Below, one piece after another: positions 9,317-17,287 of a stretch of DNA of 64,000 nt. The notes under the pieces are model-generated. The model was not told where the DNA came from. It saw only the letters and a list, made by a program, of their open reading frames with translations, and ran no database searches. The position numbers and the translations under genes were made by a program. Source of the stretch: an uncultured Bacteroidales bacterium (GTDB lineage Bacteria > Bacteroidota > Bacteroidia > Bacteroidales > SZUA-534); assembly GCA_902790595.1 (NCBI GenBank), contig CADASL010000003.1, positions 1 through 64,000 on the forward strand, in the 5' to 3' direction. Within the stretch, counting starts at the first letter, position 1. Every line of letters starts with the position of its first letter.

Positions 9317-10024
9317 ATGAAAAGATTAATCTCATCATTTGCCGCCGTTATGATAGTCATTGGCGTTATGGCGCAGGGCAAGAAAAGTTATGTTGACCTT
9401 GGGCTTAGTAGCGGTACGCTCTGGGCTACCTGCAATGTGGGTGCAAAATCTCCCGAACAATATGGAGATTATTTCGGCTGGGGCGAGATTGTGCCGCATT
9501 TTTATAGGGGCAGATGGTCGAAACCGTTGCAGGATGGCTATTATGGATACTGCTGGCCAAACTACCGACTTTGCAACCGTAGTTTCAAAGCCTTGACAAA
9601 ATATTGCTGCAATCCGGAATATGGCGACAATGGTTTTACCGATTATCGCATTATGTTAAATCCCGAAGACGATGCCGCGTCTGTTGCTATGGGCAAAGGA
9701 TGGTGCATCCCCACCGAGGAACAATGGCGCGAATTGATTGATGAATGCCGGTGGACGTGGACTGACAATTACAAAAACACTTCAGTAGCTGGTTACATTG
9801 TCGCTCATAGATACAAACAAGGCGTTCATATTTTTCTGCCAGCGGCGGGTTTCTATGACAAAAACAGACTCAATCAAGTAGCTATCACCGGCGATTATTG
9901 GTCGTCCGTTCTTGACAGAGACAATTCTTCTTTCGCCATTTTTGTCAGTTTTCACTATGGCTATTGCGACATTGTGAGCAACAACAGGTTTTATGGAATT
10001 TCAGTCCGCGCAGTGCGCAGATGA
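9317..10024 (+). CDS. Secreted FISUMP (Fibrobacter major paralogous domain) protein
   Basis: A 235-residue exported protein. Residues 1-20 form a signal peptide ending in MAQG. The rest matches the FISUMP/Fib_succ_major pattern: VDLGLSSGTLWATCNVGA near residue 27, then GDYFGWGE, a GWCIPTEEQWRELIDEC block near residue 128, an aromatic-rich GDYWSSVL segment and the terminal SVRAVRR. This domain is common in secreted and surface proteins of gut Bacteroidota and Fibrobacter; its biochemical role is not established. It is a single-domain version with no sorting tail. It lies alone after the repeat array. Confidence 0.8.
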   Translation: MKRLISSFAAVMIVIGVMAQGKKSYVDLGLSSGTLWATCNVGAKSPEQYGDYFGWGEIVPHFYRGRWSKPLQDGYYGYCWPNYRLCNRSFKALTKYCCNPEYGDNGFTDYRIMLNPEDDAASVAMGKGWCIPTEEQWRELIDECRWTWTDNYKNTSVAGYIVAHRYKQGVHIFLPAAGFYDKNRLNQVAITGDYWSSVLDRDNSSFAIFVSFHYGYCDIVSNNRFYGISVRAVRR

Positions 10025-10098
10025 CGCTTGAAATCCTTCTTGGGTCAACTCAATCGCAAAAAACACCACAAAAACGGCGAACGTATCGAACGCGGGTT

Positions 10099-10106
10099 TA
10101 TATTTG
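10099..10106 (+). promoter_or_regulatory. Probable promoter -7 box for dxs
   Basis: TATATTTG matches the Bacteroidota -7 consensus TAnnTTTG and sits 37 bp before the ATG. No clear -33 TTTG is visible, so strength is uncertain. Confidence 0.5.
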
Positions 10107-10143
10107 CGCTTTTGTTAGTGGACACTCGTAAAAGCGTACGGCA

Positions 10144-12105
10144 ATGCCTGACAGTAAGTATCTTTCACAGATAAATTCGCCTGACGACCTTAAGAAACTC
10201 AAGGTTGAGGAGTTGCCGTTGGTTTGCGACGAGCTGCGCCAGTACATCATCGATGTGGTGAGCAAGCACCCCGGCCATTTCGGCTCAAGTTTGGGTGTGG
10301 TTGAGCTCACGGTGGCACTTCATTACGTCTATAACACGCCTTACGACCAGCTTGTGTGGGACGTGGGGCACCAAGCCTACGGGCACAAGATTCTCACCGG
10401 CCGCCGCGACCTTTTCCCGTCGAACCGTCTGCTGCACGGCATTTCGGGTTTCCCGAAGCGCAGCGAGAGCGAGTACGACTCGTTTGGCGCCGGGCACGCA
10501 TCAACTTCAATATCAGCCGCTTTGGGTCTGGCAATGGGTGCCAAGCTCAAAGGCGAAACCGACCGCAATGTGGTGGCAGTCATTGGCGACGGCTCAATGA
10601 CCGGCGGCCTGGCCTTCGAGGGGCTTAACAACGCCGGAGTGCAGAAAACCAATCTGCTTGTCATCCTCAACGACAACAATATGGCCATCGACCCCAGTGT
10701 GGGCGCGTTCAAAGACTATCTGGTCGATGTCTCGACATCGCAGAAATACAACAAGCTGAAGGAGGATGTGTGGAACGTATTGGGCAAGCTGAACCGCTTC
10801 GGACCTAACACTCAGGCTCTTATACAGAAAATCGACCACGGCGTGAAGGCCATCCTGATGAAGCAGGGCAACTTGTTCGAGGCCTTGAACTTCCGCTACT
10901 TCGGGCCCATCGACGGCCACGATGTCATTTATTTGGCCAAGGTTCTCGAAGACCTGAAACGCATTCAGGGGCCGAAACTGCTGCACATTAAAACCGTGAA
11001 GGGCAAAGGCTTCCCGCAGGCCGAGCAGGACCAGACAACCTGGCACGCTCCGGGCTTGTTCGACAAGGAAACGGGTGAGATTATCAAAGGAAAAACCGAC
11101 GACCGTCCGCGCTTTCAGGACGTGTTCGGGCACACACTGCTCGAGCTTGCCGAGCACAACCCGAAGATTGTGGGCATCACGCCGGCAATGCCAACGGGCT
11201 GCAGTATGAACATTATGATGGAGAAGATGCCCGACCGCACCTTCGATGTGGGCATTGCCGAGGAGCACGCCGTGACGTTCGCCGCCGGACTGGCCGCGCA
11301 GGGAATGGTGCCGTTCTGCAACATCTACTCATCCTTTATGCAGCGCGCCTACGACCAGATAATCCACGATGTGGCGCTGCAGAACCTCAACGTTGTCTTC
11401 TGCCTCGACCGCGCCGGCATTGTTGGCGCCGACGGTCCGACACACCACGGCGCTTTCGACATCGCCTTTATGCGCAGCATCCCGAATATGACCATTGCCG
11501 CTCCGATGGACGAGCACGAGCTCCGCAATATGATGTACACCGCGCAGTACAAGCCGTCGGGGCCGTTCTCTATCCGCTATCCGCGAGGAAAAGCGCCCGG
11601 CAACAACTGGCACGGGCCGTTTGAGCTCGTCCCCGTGGGCAAGGCGCGAACCATCCGCGAAGGCTCCGATGTGGCCATTCTCACTATCGGCAACACCGGT
11701 AATTTTGTCAACGAGGTTGCTGATAAGATTTTGGCCCACGGCATCGACTATGCACATTACGATATGCGCTTCGTAAAGCCAATGGATAAAGAGTTACTAC
11801 TCAGTGTTTTCAGACGGTTCAACAAAATCGTCACCATAGAAGACGGAGTGCTTCAGGGCGGCTTCGGAAGCGCTGTTCTTGAGTTTATGGCCGACCATAA
11901 TTTCACGGCCACCGTGGTGCGTCTCGGCATCCCCGACAAGTTTGTTGAGCACGGTGCCTCGCACGAGCTCTACGAGATTTGCGGCTACTCGCCCGACGAC
12001 ATCTACGAGGCTGTTGTCAAGCTGATGCAGCCCACTCCCGACCTTCACGTTGCCCACGGCCACCGCATCAAATTCCTCAATGCGTTTCATTTTTTGAGGC
12101 AGTAA
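10144..12105 (+). CDS. dxs: 1-deoxy-D-xylulose-5-phosphate synthase
   Basis: Condenses pyruvate and glyceraldehyde 3-phosphate to DXP, the first step of the MEP isoprenoid pathway, in the cytosol with thiamine diphosphate. The 653-residue length is usual. Visible signatures are HPGHFGSSLGVVEL (42-55), the ThDP/Mg motif GDGSMTGG (148-155) with NDNNM (176-180), the pyrimidine-binding AEEHAVTFAAGLA in the central domain, and DRAGIVGADGPTHHGAFD. The C-terminal transketolase domain is complete. DXP also feeds thiamine and pyridoxal synthesis in many bacteria. It stands as a single gene; the polyprenyl synthase at 36583 would consume its product downstream. Confidence 0.97.
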   Translation: MPDSKYLSQINSPDDLKKLKVEELPLVCDELRQYIIDVVSKHPGHFGSSLGVVELTVALHYVYNTPYDQLVWDVGHQAYGHKILTGRRDLFPSNRLLHGISGFPKRSESEYDSFGAGHASTSISAALGLAMGAKLKGETDRNVVAVIGDGSMTGGLAFEGLNNAGVQKTNLLVILNDNNMAIDPSVGAFKDYLVDVSTSQKYNKLKEDVWNVLGKLNRFGPNTQALIQKIDHGVKAILMKQGNLFEALNFRYFGPIDGHDVIYLAKVLEDLKRIQGPKLLHIKTVKGKGFPQAEQDQTTWHAPGLFDKETGEIIKGKTDDRPRFQDVFGHTLLELAEHNPKIVGITPAMPTGCSMNIMMEKMPDRTFDVGIAEEHAVTFAAGLAAQGMVPFCNIYSSFMQRAYDQIIHDVALQNLNVVFCLDRAGIVGADGPTHHGAFDIAFMRSIPNMTIAAPMDEHELRNMMYTAQYKPSGPFSIRYPRGKAPGNNWHGPFELVPVGKARTIREGSDVAILTIGNTGNFVNEVADKILAHGIDYAHYDMRFVKPMDKELLLSVFRRFNKIVTIEDGVLQGGFGSAVLEFMADHNFTATVVRLGIPDKFVEHGASHELYEICGYSPDDIYEAVVKLMQPTPDLHVAHGHRIKFLNAFHFLRQ

Positions 12106-12307
12106 AATTCTGACGCAAACCGGAGAAATCAAACCGACCGGGTATGCCGGAATCGGTACCCATACGGATTTTACCGCACCATCAAGGTTTTATTTTGTAC
12201 CAATCATTTTTTTTGCTTTTTTTGTTTGATGTATAGTAGGCCTGTAAACCGAATCAAATCAAAACAAAATCATCAGGTTGCAGACCTTGTAAGATAACAA
12301 AAGGCAT

Positions 12308-15300
12308 ATGAGTGAATCCATTTTGAAGGCATTGATGCAGCTTTTCGCAATCATTGCCACTGCAAACAAAGAAGGCGTCAACGAGAAATCGCGCTCTATT
12401 GTTGAGTCATATTTGAGGCTGATGCTCAGTTCGGAACAGGTGACTGAGTATCTGCAATTGTTCGACAAATACGTTGAGGAACGCGGTGGCGGCGTCAAAA
12501 AAGACGGCACGCAGGAACGCAAGCGCACATCGCTCAACTCGGTTAAGGTGCTGCGCATCTGCGAGCAGATTAACGGCGAGCTGAAACAGGACCAAAAACT
12601 GCTGGTGCTGCTGCAGTTGCTCGAGTTCATCAGCTTTGGCGAAGAAATCACCGAACAGGAAATCGACTTCGTGAAAACCGTTTCGGACATCTTCAATATC
12701 CCTGAAGATGAATATTTTAACTGCTATGCCTTCACTCTCAATCCTAAACTCGATGAAATTCCGCACAAGGAAAACATACTGATTCTCGACAAGAACAACG
12801 AATCACCAAACGCCGAGGTCAAACACCTGCGTTTCAAGGACTTGGAAGGTCACGTGATGATTCTGTTCCTGCCGTCAATCAACGCGTACGCTTTCCGCTA
12901 CGTGGGCGAGACCGAACTCTACCTGAACGGCCACAGCATTATGCTCAACCGCACCTACGTGCTGCCGAAAGGCTCGGCCATCCGCAGCCCGCGCATCGGC
13001 TCAATCTACTACAGCGACATTGTTTCGAAATTCATCAACGCAATGAACGCCGAGAAGGTGGTGTTCACGGCCAAAGACGTGGAATTCCGATTCAAGGGCA
13101 GCAAGAACGGTCTGCACAACTTCAACTTCTGCGAGCAGGGCGGCGAGCTTATCGGCATTATGGGCGGCTCGGGCGTGGGAAAATCGACGCTGCTCAACGT
13201 GCTCAACGGCAATCTGCAACCGCAGAGCGGCGAGATTCTCATCAACGGCTACAACATCTACACCGAAAAAGAGAAACTGAACGGCGTCATCGGATTTGTG
13301 CCGCAGGACGATTTGCTGATTGAGGAACTTACTGTATATCAGAACCTTTACTATAGCGCCAAACTCTGTTTCAGCGATTACACCGAAGAGCAGATTGACG
13401 AGGCCGTGAACAAGGTTTTGGAAGACCTTGACCTGAAGGCCACCGCCGACCTGGTGGTGGGCAACCCGCTGAACAAGACCATCAGCGGCGGTCAGCGCAA
13501 GCGCCTGAACATTGCTCTGGAACTTATCCGCGAGCCGCTTGTGATGTTTGTCGATGAGCCTACATCGGGACTTTCGTCGATGGACTCGGAAATGGTTATG
13601 GACCTTCTGAAGGAACAGACGCTGAAGGGTAAGTTGGTGATTGTCAACATTCACCAACCGTCGTCAGTCATCTTCAAGATGTTCGACAAGCTGCTCATTA
13701 TGGACAAGGGCGGCTACCTGGTTTACTACGGCAATCCGGTTGACTCGGTGGTTTACTTCAAGACAATGAGCAACCACGTAAATGCCACAGAGAGTGAATG
13801 TTACCATTGCGGTAATATCAACCCTGAGCAGGTGCTTCAGATTCTGGAGTCGAAGGTGGTTGACGAGTACGGCCGCACCACTCACAAGCGTAAGACATCG
13901 CCTGAGGAATGGGCCGCAATGTATGAGGAGCACTCAAAATCGAAGATAAAATTCGACACCGAGAAACAGGATTTGCCGAAAAACAACTTCAACATTCCGG
14001 GAATGTTCAAGCAGTTCCGCATATTCTGCGAGCGCAACATTCTGTCGAAGCTGGCCAACCGCCAATATATGCTCATCAACTTCCTTGAGGCACCGGTGCT
14101 GGCGCTCATTCTGGCCTACTTTACCAAGTACATCGCCGGCGAGGGCGGCAATCCGAACATCTTTGTCTTCAGCGGCAACGAGAACCTGCCCATCTACCTG
14201 TTTATGGGCGTTGTGGTTTCAATCTTCATCGGCTTGACCGTGAGCGCCGAAGAGATTATCCGCGACCGTCAGCTGCTCAAGCGCGAGTCGTTCCTGAACT
14301 TGAGCCACGTAAGTTATCTGAACAGCAAAATCGCAGTTCTGTTTGTGATTTCGGCCATTCAGACGCTCTCGTTCGTGCTCATCGGCAACACCATAATGGA
14401 AATTCACGGTATGACGCTGGCCCACTGGCTGATACTGTTCACCGCTTCGTGCGTGTCGAATATGATTGGCCTGAACATCTCGGCCGCGCTCGACTCGGTT
14501 GTCACCATCTACATTCTGATTCCGTTCCTGATTGTGCCGCAGTTGCTTTTCAGCGGAACAATGGTGAAATTCGACAAACTGAACAAGGCCATCAGTTCAT
14601 ACGAGGTGGTGCCTGTGATTGGCGACCTTATGCCGTCGCGCTGGGCCTACGAGGCAATGGCTGTGAAGCAATTCCGCGACAACGAGTATATGAAGAACTT
14701 CTTCCTGATTGAGCAGAAGAAGAGTGAGGCGGCTTACATCGGCTCGTACCTGGTGCCGGCGCTGAACAACAAGATTGCCAAACTGGCTAACGCCGACGAG
14801 GAAACCCGCAATCAGATTATCGGACTTCTGCACACCGAAGTATCGAAAATCAACGACCGCACGCCAAAACAGCAATTCGAGGACATCGACCTGCTCACGC
14901 CTGAAAAATACAACGATGATGTGCAGGAAAACCTGACATCGTTCCTTGACAAGACTGCCAAGCTCTATCAGCAGAAGCAGAACAAGGCCATATCGGTTCT
15001 TGACCGCGAAATCAGCAGTCTGGCCGAAGAGCTGGGCGGCAACAAGGCGCTTGTTGAGCTGAAGAAGAACTACACCAACGAGGCTCTGTCGAACTTTGTG
15101 CTGAACCGCGTTGATATTGAGAAGATTCACGATATGGGCGACCATTTCATTCAAGTGTCGGACCCCGTTTACAAAGAGCCCGAGAGCCACTGCGGCCGCG
15201 CCCATTTCTACGCGCCGTTCAAGCAGATTGGCAACCTGCAGATTGACACGTTCTGGTTCAACATTATTGTGATGTGGATTATGAACGGCCTGCTCTACGT

Positions 15301-15358
15301 GCTGCTTGTGTGCGACGGTCTGCGCTGGACGATTACGAAATTCTCGAAACAGCGTTGA
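12308..15358 (+). CDS. ABCG-like transporter with TerB-like and FHA-like N-terminal regions
   Basis: A 1016-residue membrane ABC protein. Residues 1-145 are helical and resemble TerB (tellurite-resistance type) domains; 150-245 are strand-rich and could be FHA-like. The ATPase follows: Walker A GGSGVGKST (286-294), signature ISGGQ (392-396), Walker B LVMFVDEP (411-418). The rest is an ABC2-type membrane domain from about residue 590 with several TM helices, then a long helical hydrophilic insert of about 200 residues (770-970) before the last TM helix (IIVMWIMNGLLYVLLVCDGL). ATPase-before-membrane order is that of ABCG transporters. The substrate is unknown. It is followed by a good terminator at 15379-15414, so it is probably monocistronic. 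Confidence 0.85.
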   Translation: MSESILKALMQLFAIIATANKEGVNEKSRSIVESYLRLMLSSEQVTEYLQLFDKYVEERGGGVKKDGTQERKRTSLNSVKVLRICEQINGELKQDQKLLVLLQLLEFISFGEEITEQEIDFVKTVSDIFNIPEDEYFNCYAFTLNPKLDEIPHKENILILDKNNESPNAEVKHLRFKDLEGHVMILFLPSINAYAFRYVGETELYLNGHSIMLNRTYVLPKGSAIRSPRIGSIYYSDIVSKFINAMNAEKVVFTAKDVEFRFKGSKNGLHNFNFCEQGGELIGIMGGSGVGKSTLLNVLNGNLQPQSGEILINGYNIYTEKEKLNGVIGFVPQDDLLIEELTVYQNLYYSAKLCFSDYTEEQIDEAVNKVLEDLDLKATADLVVGNPLNKTISGGQRKRLNIALELIREPLVMFVDEPTSGLSSMDSEMVMDLLKEQTLKGKLVIVNIHQPSSVIFKMFDKLLIMDKGGYLVYYGNPVDSVVYFKTMSNHVNATESECYHCGNINPEQVLQILESKVVDEYGRTTHKRKTSPEEWAAMYEEHSKSKIKFDTEKQDLPKNNFNIPGMFKQFRIFCERNILSKLANRQYMLINFLEAPVLALILAYFTKYIAGEGGNPNIFVFSGNENLPIYLFMGVVVSIFIGLTVSAEEIIRDRQLLKRESFLNLSHVSYLNSKIAVLFVISAIQTLSFVLIGNTIMEIHGMTLAHWLILFTASCVSNMIGLNISAALDSVVTIYILIPFLIVPQLLFSGTMVKFDKLNKAISSYEVVPVIGDLMPSRWAYEAMAVKQFRDNEYMKNFFLIEQKKSEAAYIGSYLVPALNNKIAKLANADEETRNQIIGLLHTEVSKINDRTPKQQFEDIDLLTPEKYNDDVQENLTSFLDKTAKLYQQKQNKAISVLDREISSLAEELGGNKALVELKKNYTNEALSNFVLNRVDIEKIHDMGDHFIQVSDPVYKEPESHCGRAHFYAPFKQIGNLQIDTFWFNIIVMWIMNGLLYVLLVCDGLRWTITKFSKQR

Positions 15359-15378
15359 GTTTTGATTGCCAACAAAAT

Positions 15379-15414
15379 AAAACCGGACCTTCTGATGGAT
15401 GGTTCGGTTTTTTT
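15379..15414 (+). terminator. Rho-independent terminator of the ABC gene
   Basis: AACCGGACC (15381-15389) pairs with GGTTCGGTT (15401-15409) through one G-T pair, followed by a run of T. It separates the ABC gene from dus. Confidence 0.8.
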
Positions 15415-15430
15415 ATGTGAATGAAGATTA

Positions 15431-15438
15431 TATTTTTG
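15431..15438 (+). promoter_or_regulatory. Promoter -7 box for dus, almost touching the start codon
   Basis: TATTTTTG matches TAnnTTTG. It ends 4 bp before the ATG at 15443, so transcription should begin at or within a few bases of the start codon. Confidence 0.65.
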
Positions 15439-15442
15439 CCGT

Positions 15443-16387
15443 ATGCGAATATCACTGGCACCGATGCAGGGCTATACCGAAGCCATTTTCAGGTCGGCAA
15501 TCAACCGGATTGGCGGCATTGGTGTGTTTTACGCGCCCTTTATCAGGATTGAGAACGGCGAAATCCGCAAAAAATACCTTGACGACATTGCCCCCGAAAA
15601 TAACCGGGGCTTGCACGTTGTGCCGCAGGTGCTCGCCAACAGCGCCGCCGATATTCTGCAAGTGGCCAATGCCGTGGCGGCTATGGGCTACACCGAGTTG
15701 AACTGGAATCTTGGCTGCCCCTTCCCAATGGTTGCCAAGCGGCAATTGGGCGCCGGGCTGCTGCCCTACCCCGAAAGAATCGACAGCATACTCACCGAAG
15801 TCGAGGCGCGGAGCGATATCTCTCTTTCGGTGAAAATGCGAACGGGCTACCTTTCGCCTGACGAGATTTGGCCCGTGCTTGACGTGCTTAACCGTCACAA
15901 AATAAAAGAGATAATCGTGCATCCGCGAATCGGGAAACAAATGTATAACGGCGAGGCCGACAGTAGCGTTTTGCCCGAGATTATCGCGAAAGCGGCACAC
16001 CCGGTGGCCTACAACGGCGACATCCGCACCGCGGAACAAGCGCACCTTCTGATTGAGAAAAACCCAACCGTGACGCACCTGATGATTGGCCGCGGACTGC
16101 TCTGCAACCCGTTTCTGGCGCTCGAAATCGGCGGTCAGACACTGAACGGCTACAACCGCCGCAACCTGCTGATGAACTTTGTAGGCACCATCGCCGAAAG
16201 GCAGCTCGACCGCCTTCAGGGTGCCGGCCATTTTCTGCAAAAAATGACAACCTACTGGGAATACTGGTCGGCAATGTTCGACGACGCGCACCGCGCCCTG
16301 AAAACTGTCAAAAAATGCCGCTCGGTTGAGGAGTACACCGACAAGGTGCAGGATATTGTGCTGGGTTGGAAGATGGCCGAAATGTGA
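15443..16387 (+). CDS. dus: tRNA-dihydrouridine synthase
   Basis: FMN enzyme that reduces specific uridines in tRNA to dihydrouridine. The 314-residue TIM barrel begins with the family hallmark LAPMQGYTEAIFR (5-17) and has the active-site motif NLGCPFPMV (89-97, catalytic Cys92) followed by LGAGLL, then SVKMRTGY and the HPRIGKQMYNG segment that lines the RNA-binding face. Which uridine it modifies (DusA/B/C-type) cannot be told. The ATG at 15443 is fixed by the conserved N-terminus, yet a strong -7 box ends at 15438, so the mRNA is likely leaderless or nearly so. Confidence 0.93.
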   Translation: MRISLAPMQGYTEAIFRSAINRIGGIGVFYAPFIRIENGEIRKKYLDDIAPENNRGLHVVPQVLANSAADILQVANAVAAMGYTELNWNLGCPFPMVAKRQLGAGLLPYPERIDSILTEVEARSDISLSVKMRTGYLSPDEIWPVLDVLNRHKIKEIIVHPRIGKQMYNGEADSSVLPEIIAKAAHPVAYNGDIRTAEQAHLLIEKNPTVTHLMIGRGLLCNPFLALEIGGQTLNGYNRRNLLMNFVGTIAERQLDRLQGAGHFLQKMTTYWEYWSAMFDDAHRALKTVKKCRSVEEYTDKVQDIVLGWKMAEM

Positions 16388-16450
16388 AGGTTGCAAAAAA
16401 CGGCCTACCATCGCGATTGATATCACAACACCGATTAAACAATTTATAAT

Positions 16451-16458
16451 TACCTTTG
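16451..16458 (+). promoter_or_regulatory. Promoter -7 box in front of the truncated ATPase remnant
   Basis: TACCTTTG is an exact match to the Bacteroidota -7 consensus and lies 25 bp before the ATG at 16483. Confidence 0.6.
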
Positions 16459-16482
16459 CATAAACGCGAAACAGCAAACGCA

Positions 16483-16560
16483 ATGGAAATTTCCAGCAAC
16501 AGACGCTATCCTGTAGGGATACAGACGTTCTCGGAAATTATTTGGGAAGAACAGAACTAA
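16483..16560 (+). pseudogene. N-terminal remnant of an AAA-ATPase/PD-(D/E)XK nuclease-like gene
   Basis: A 25-codon reading frame, MEISSNRRYPVGIQTFSEII..., closed by TAA. RRYPVGIQTFSEI matches the conserved first residues of the large Bacteroidota AAA-ATPase-like proteins (PF09820 type), which normally continue with a YVDKT segment and run to about 500 residues. Here the reading frame diverges after SEII and stops, and nothing downstream continues the family. The promoter (16451-16458) survives. A GGGGC-GAAA-GCCCC hairpin follows at 16570-16585. I read it as the stump of a gene lost by deletion; it could still yield a 25-residue peptide. Identification rests on about 13 residues. Confidence 0.6.
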
Positions 16561-16569
16561 ATGCGAGGC

Positions 16570-16585
16570 AGGGGCGAAAGCCCCT
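16570..16585 (+). repeat. Hairpin after the ATPase remnant
   Basis: AGGGGC-GAAA-GCCCCT is a perfect 6-bp stem with a GNRA tetraloop. It lacks an immediate T-run (ATTGTTTAAT follows), so it may be a weak terminator or an mRNA 3' end structure. Confidence 0.55.
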
Positions 16586-16673
16586 ATTGTTTAATATATA
16601 CCACAAATCAAGTCCCATCGAAGTCCATTATTATATAGAATAAATATCTATAAATCATTCAATTTGCATTTTC

Positions 16674-16691
16674 TTACTAAAAATTTAGTAA
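16674..16691. promoter_or_regulatory. Candidate BlaI operator, upstream copy
   Basis: TTACTAAAAATTTAGTAA is an almost perfect inverted repeat. Its core ACTAAAAATTTAG (16676-16688) recurs exactly at 16743-16755, 67 bp downstream. The two flank the blaI promoter, the arrangement expected of an autorepressor. Confidence 0.6.
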
Positions 16692-16707
16692 AAAACCACT
16701 CCAAACT

Positions 16708-16738
16708 GTTGCGCATATGATTTTATGTACTATGTTTG
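16708..16738 (+). promoter_or_regulatory. Promoter of the blaI-blaR1 operon
   Basis: GTTG at 16708-16711 and TATGTTTG at 16731-16738 are spaced 19 bp apart, a good Bacteroidota -33/-7 pair. Transcription should begin near 16745, inside the downstream operator copy. Confidence 0.7.
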
Positions 16739-16742
16739 TAGT

Positions 16743-16755
16743 ACTAAAAATTTAG
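16743..16755. promoter_or_regulatory. Candidate BlaI operator, downstream copy
   Basis: ACTAAAAATTTAG repeats the core of the upstream site and overlaps the expected transcription start. It ends 6 bp before the blaI ATG at 16762. Confidence 0.6.
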
Positions 16756-16761
16756 GAGATT

Positions 16762-17169
16762 ATGGAGACAAAAACAGAAAACCGCAATCAGTCGCTAACG
16801 AAAGCGGAATTGCACCTGATGAACATATTGTGGGACAAGGGCAAGGCCACCGTGCAGCAAATTCACGACGTGCTTGCCGAGCCAAAACCGGCTTACACAA
16901 CCACGCTCACCGTTATGCAGATTCTTACAAAGAAGGGCGTAGTGGGGTTTGAGAAAAACGGGAAAGCCAACGTCTATCACCCATTGCTATCGCGCGAGGA
17001 CTACATTGGCGGCTTTATGAACGACGCCTGCGACAACGTTTTTGGCGGTTCGATGCGCTCGTTCTTCTCATTCTTCGCCAAGAGCGAAAAAATCAGCCGC
17101 GAGGAACTTGCCGAGATTCTGAAAGAGATGGATTCTAATGGCGAATCGGATAATCGTTTAAAAGTTTAA
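16762..17169 (+). CDS. blaI: BlaI/MecI/CopY-family repressor
   Basis: A 135-residue winged-helix repressor, slightly longer than the 123-128 of BlaI/MecI. The DNA-binding half contains LTKAELHLMNILWDKG (about 13-28), ATVQQIHDVL and the recognition helix region AYTTTLTVMQILTKKG followed by the wing (KNGKANVYHPLL). The C-terminal half is the helical dimerisation region (GGFMNDACDNVFGGSMRSFFSFF). In known systems the paired BlaR1 protease inactivates it on signal. Two identical operator-like sequences surround its own promoter, so it is probably autoregulated. The regulon is unlikely to be a beta-lactamase, as none is present. Confidence 0.92.
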   Translation: METKTENRNQSLTKAELHLMNILWDKGKATVQQIHDVLAEPKPAYTTTLTVMQILTKKGVVGFEKNGKANVYHPLLSREDYIGGFMNDACDNVFGGSMRSFFSFFAKSEKISREELAEILKEMDSNGESDNRLKV

Positions 17170-17180
17170 TCGCTTTGCTG

Positions 17181-17211
17181 TTTAACAGGTTTAAATTTTC
17201 AACCTGTTAAA
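17181..17211. repeat. 11-bp perfect hairpin between blaI and blaR1
   Basis: TTTAACAGGTT and AACCTGTTAAA form an 11-bp stem with a 9-base loop, 12 bp after blaI. It is followed by several GTTAAAC words and a G-free leader (17234-17289). It might stabilise the blaI part of the mRNA or tune readthrough. Confidence 0.65.
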
Positions 17212-17287
17212 CTCGTTAAACTTGTTAACCCCGTTAAACTAAACCTAATACCAAAAATTAAACACTAACTACTAATACCATACAACT

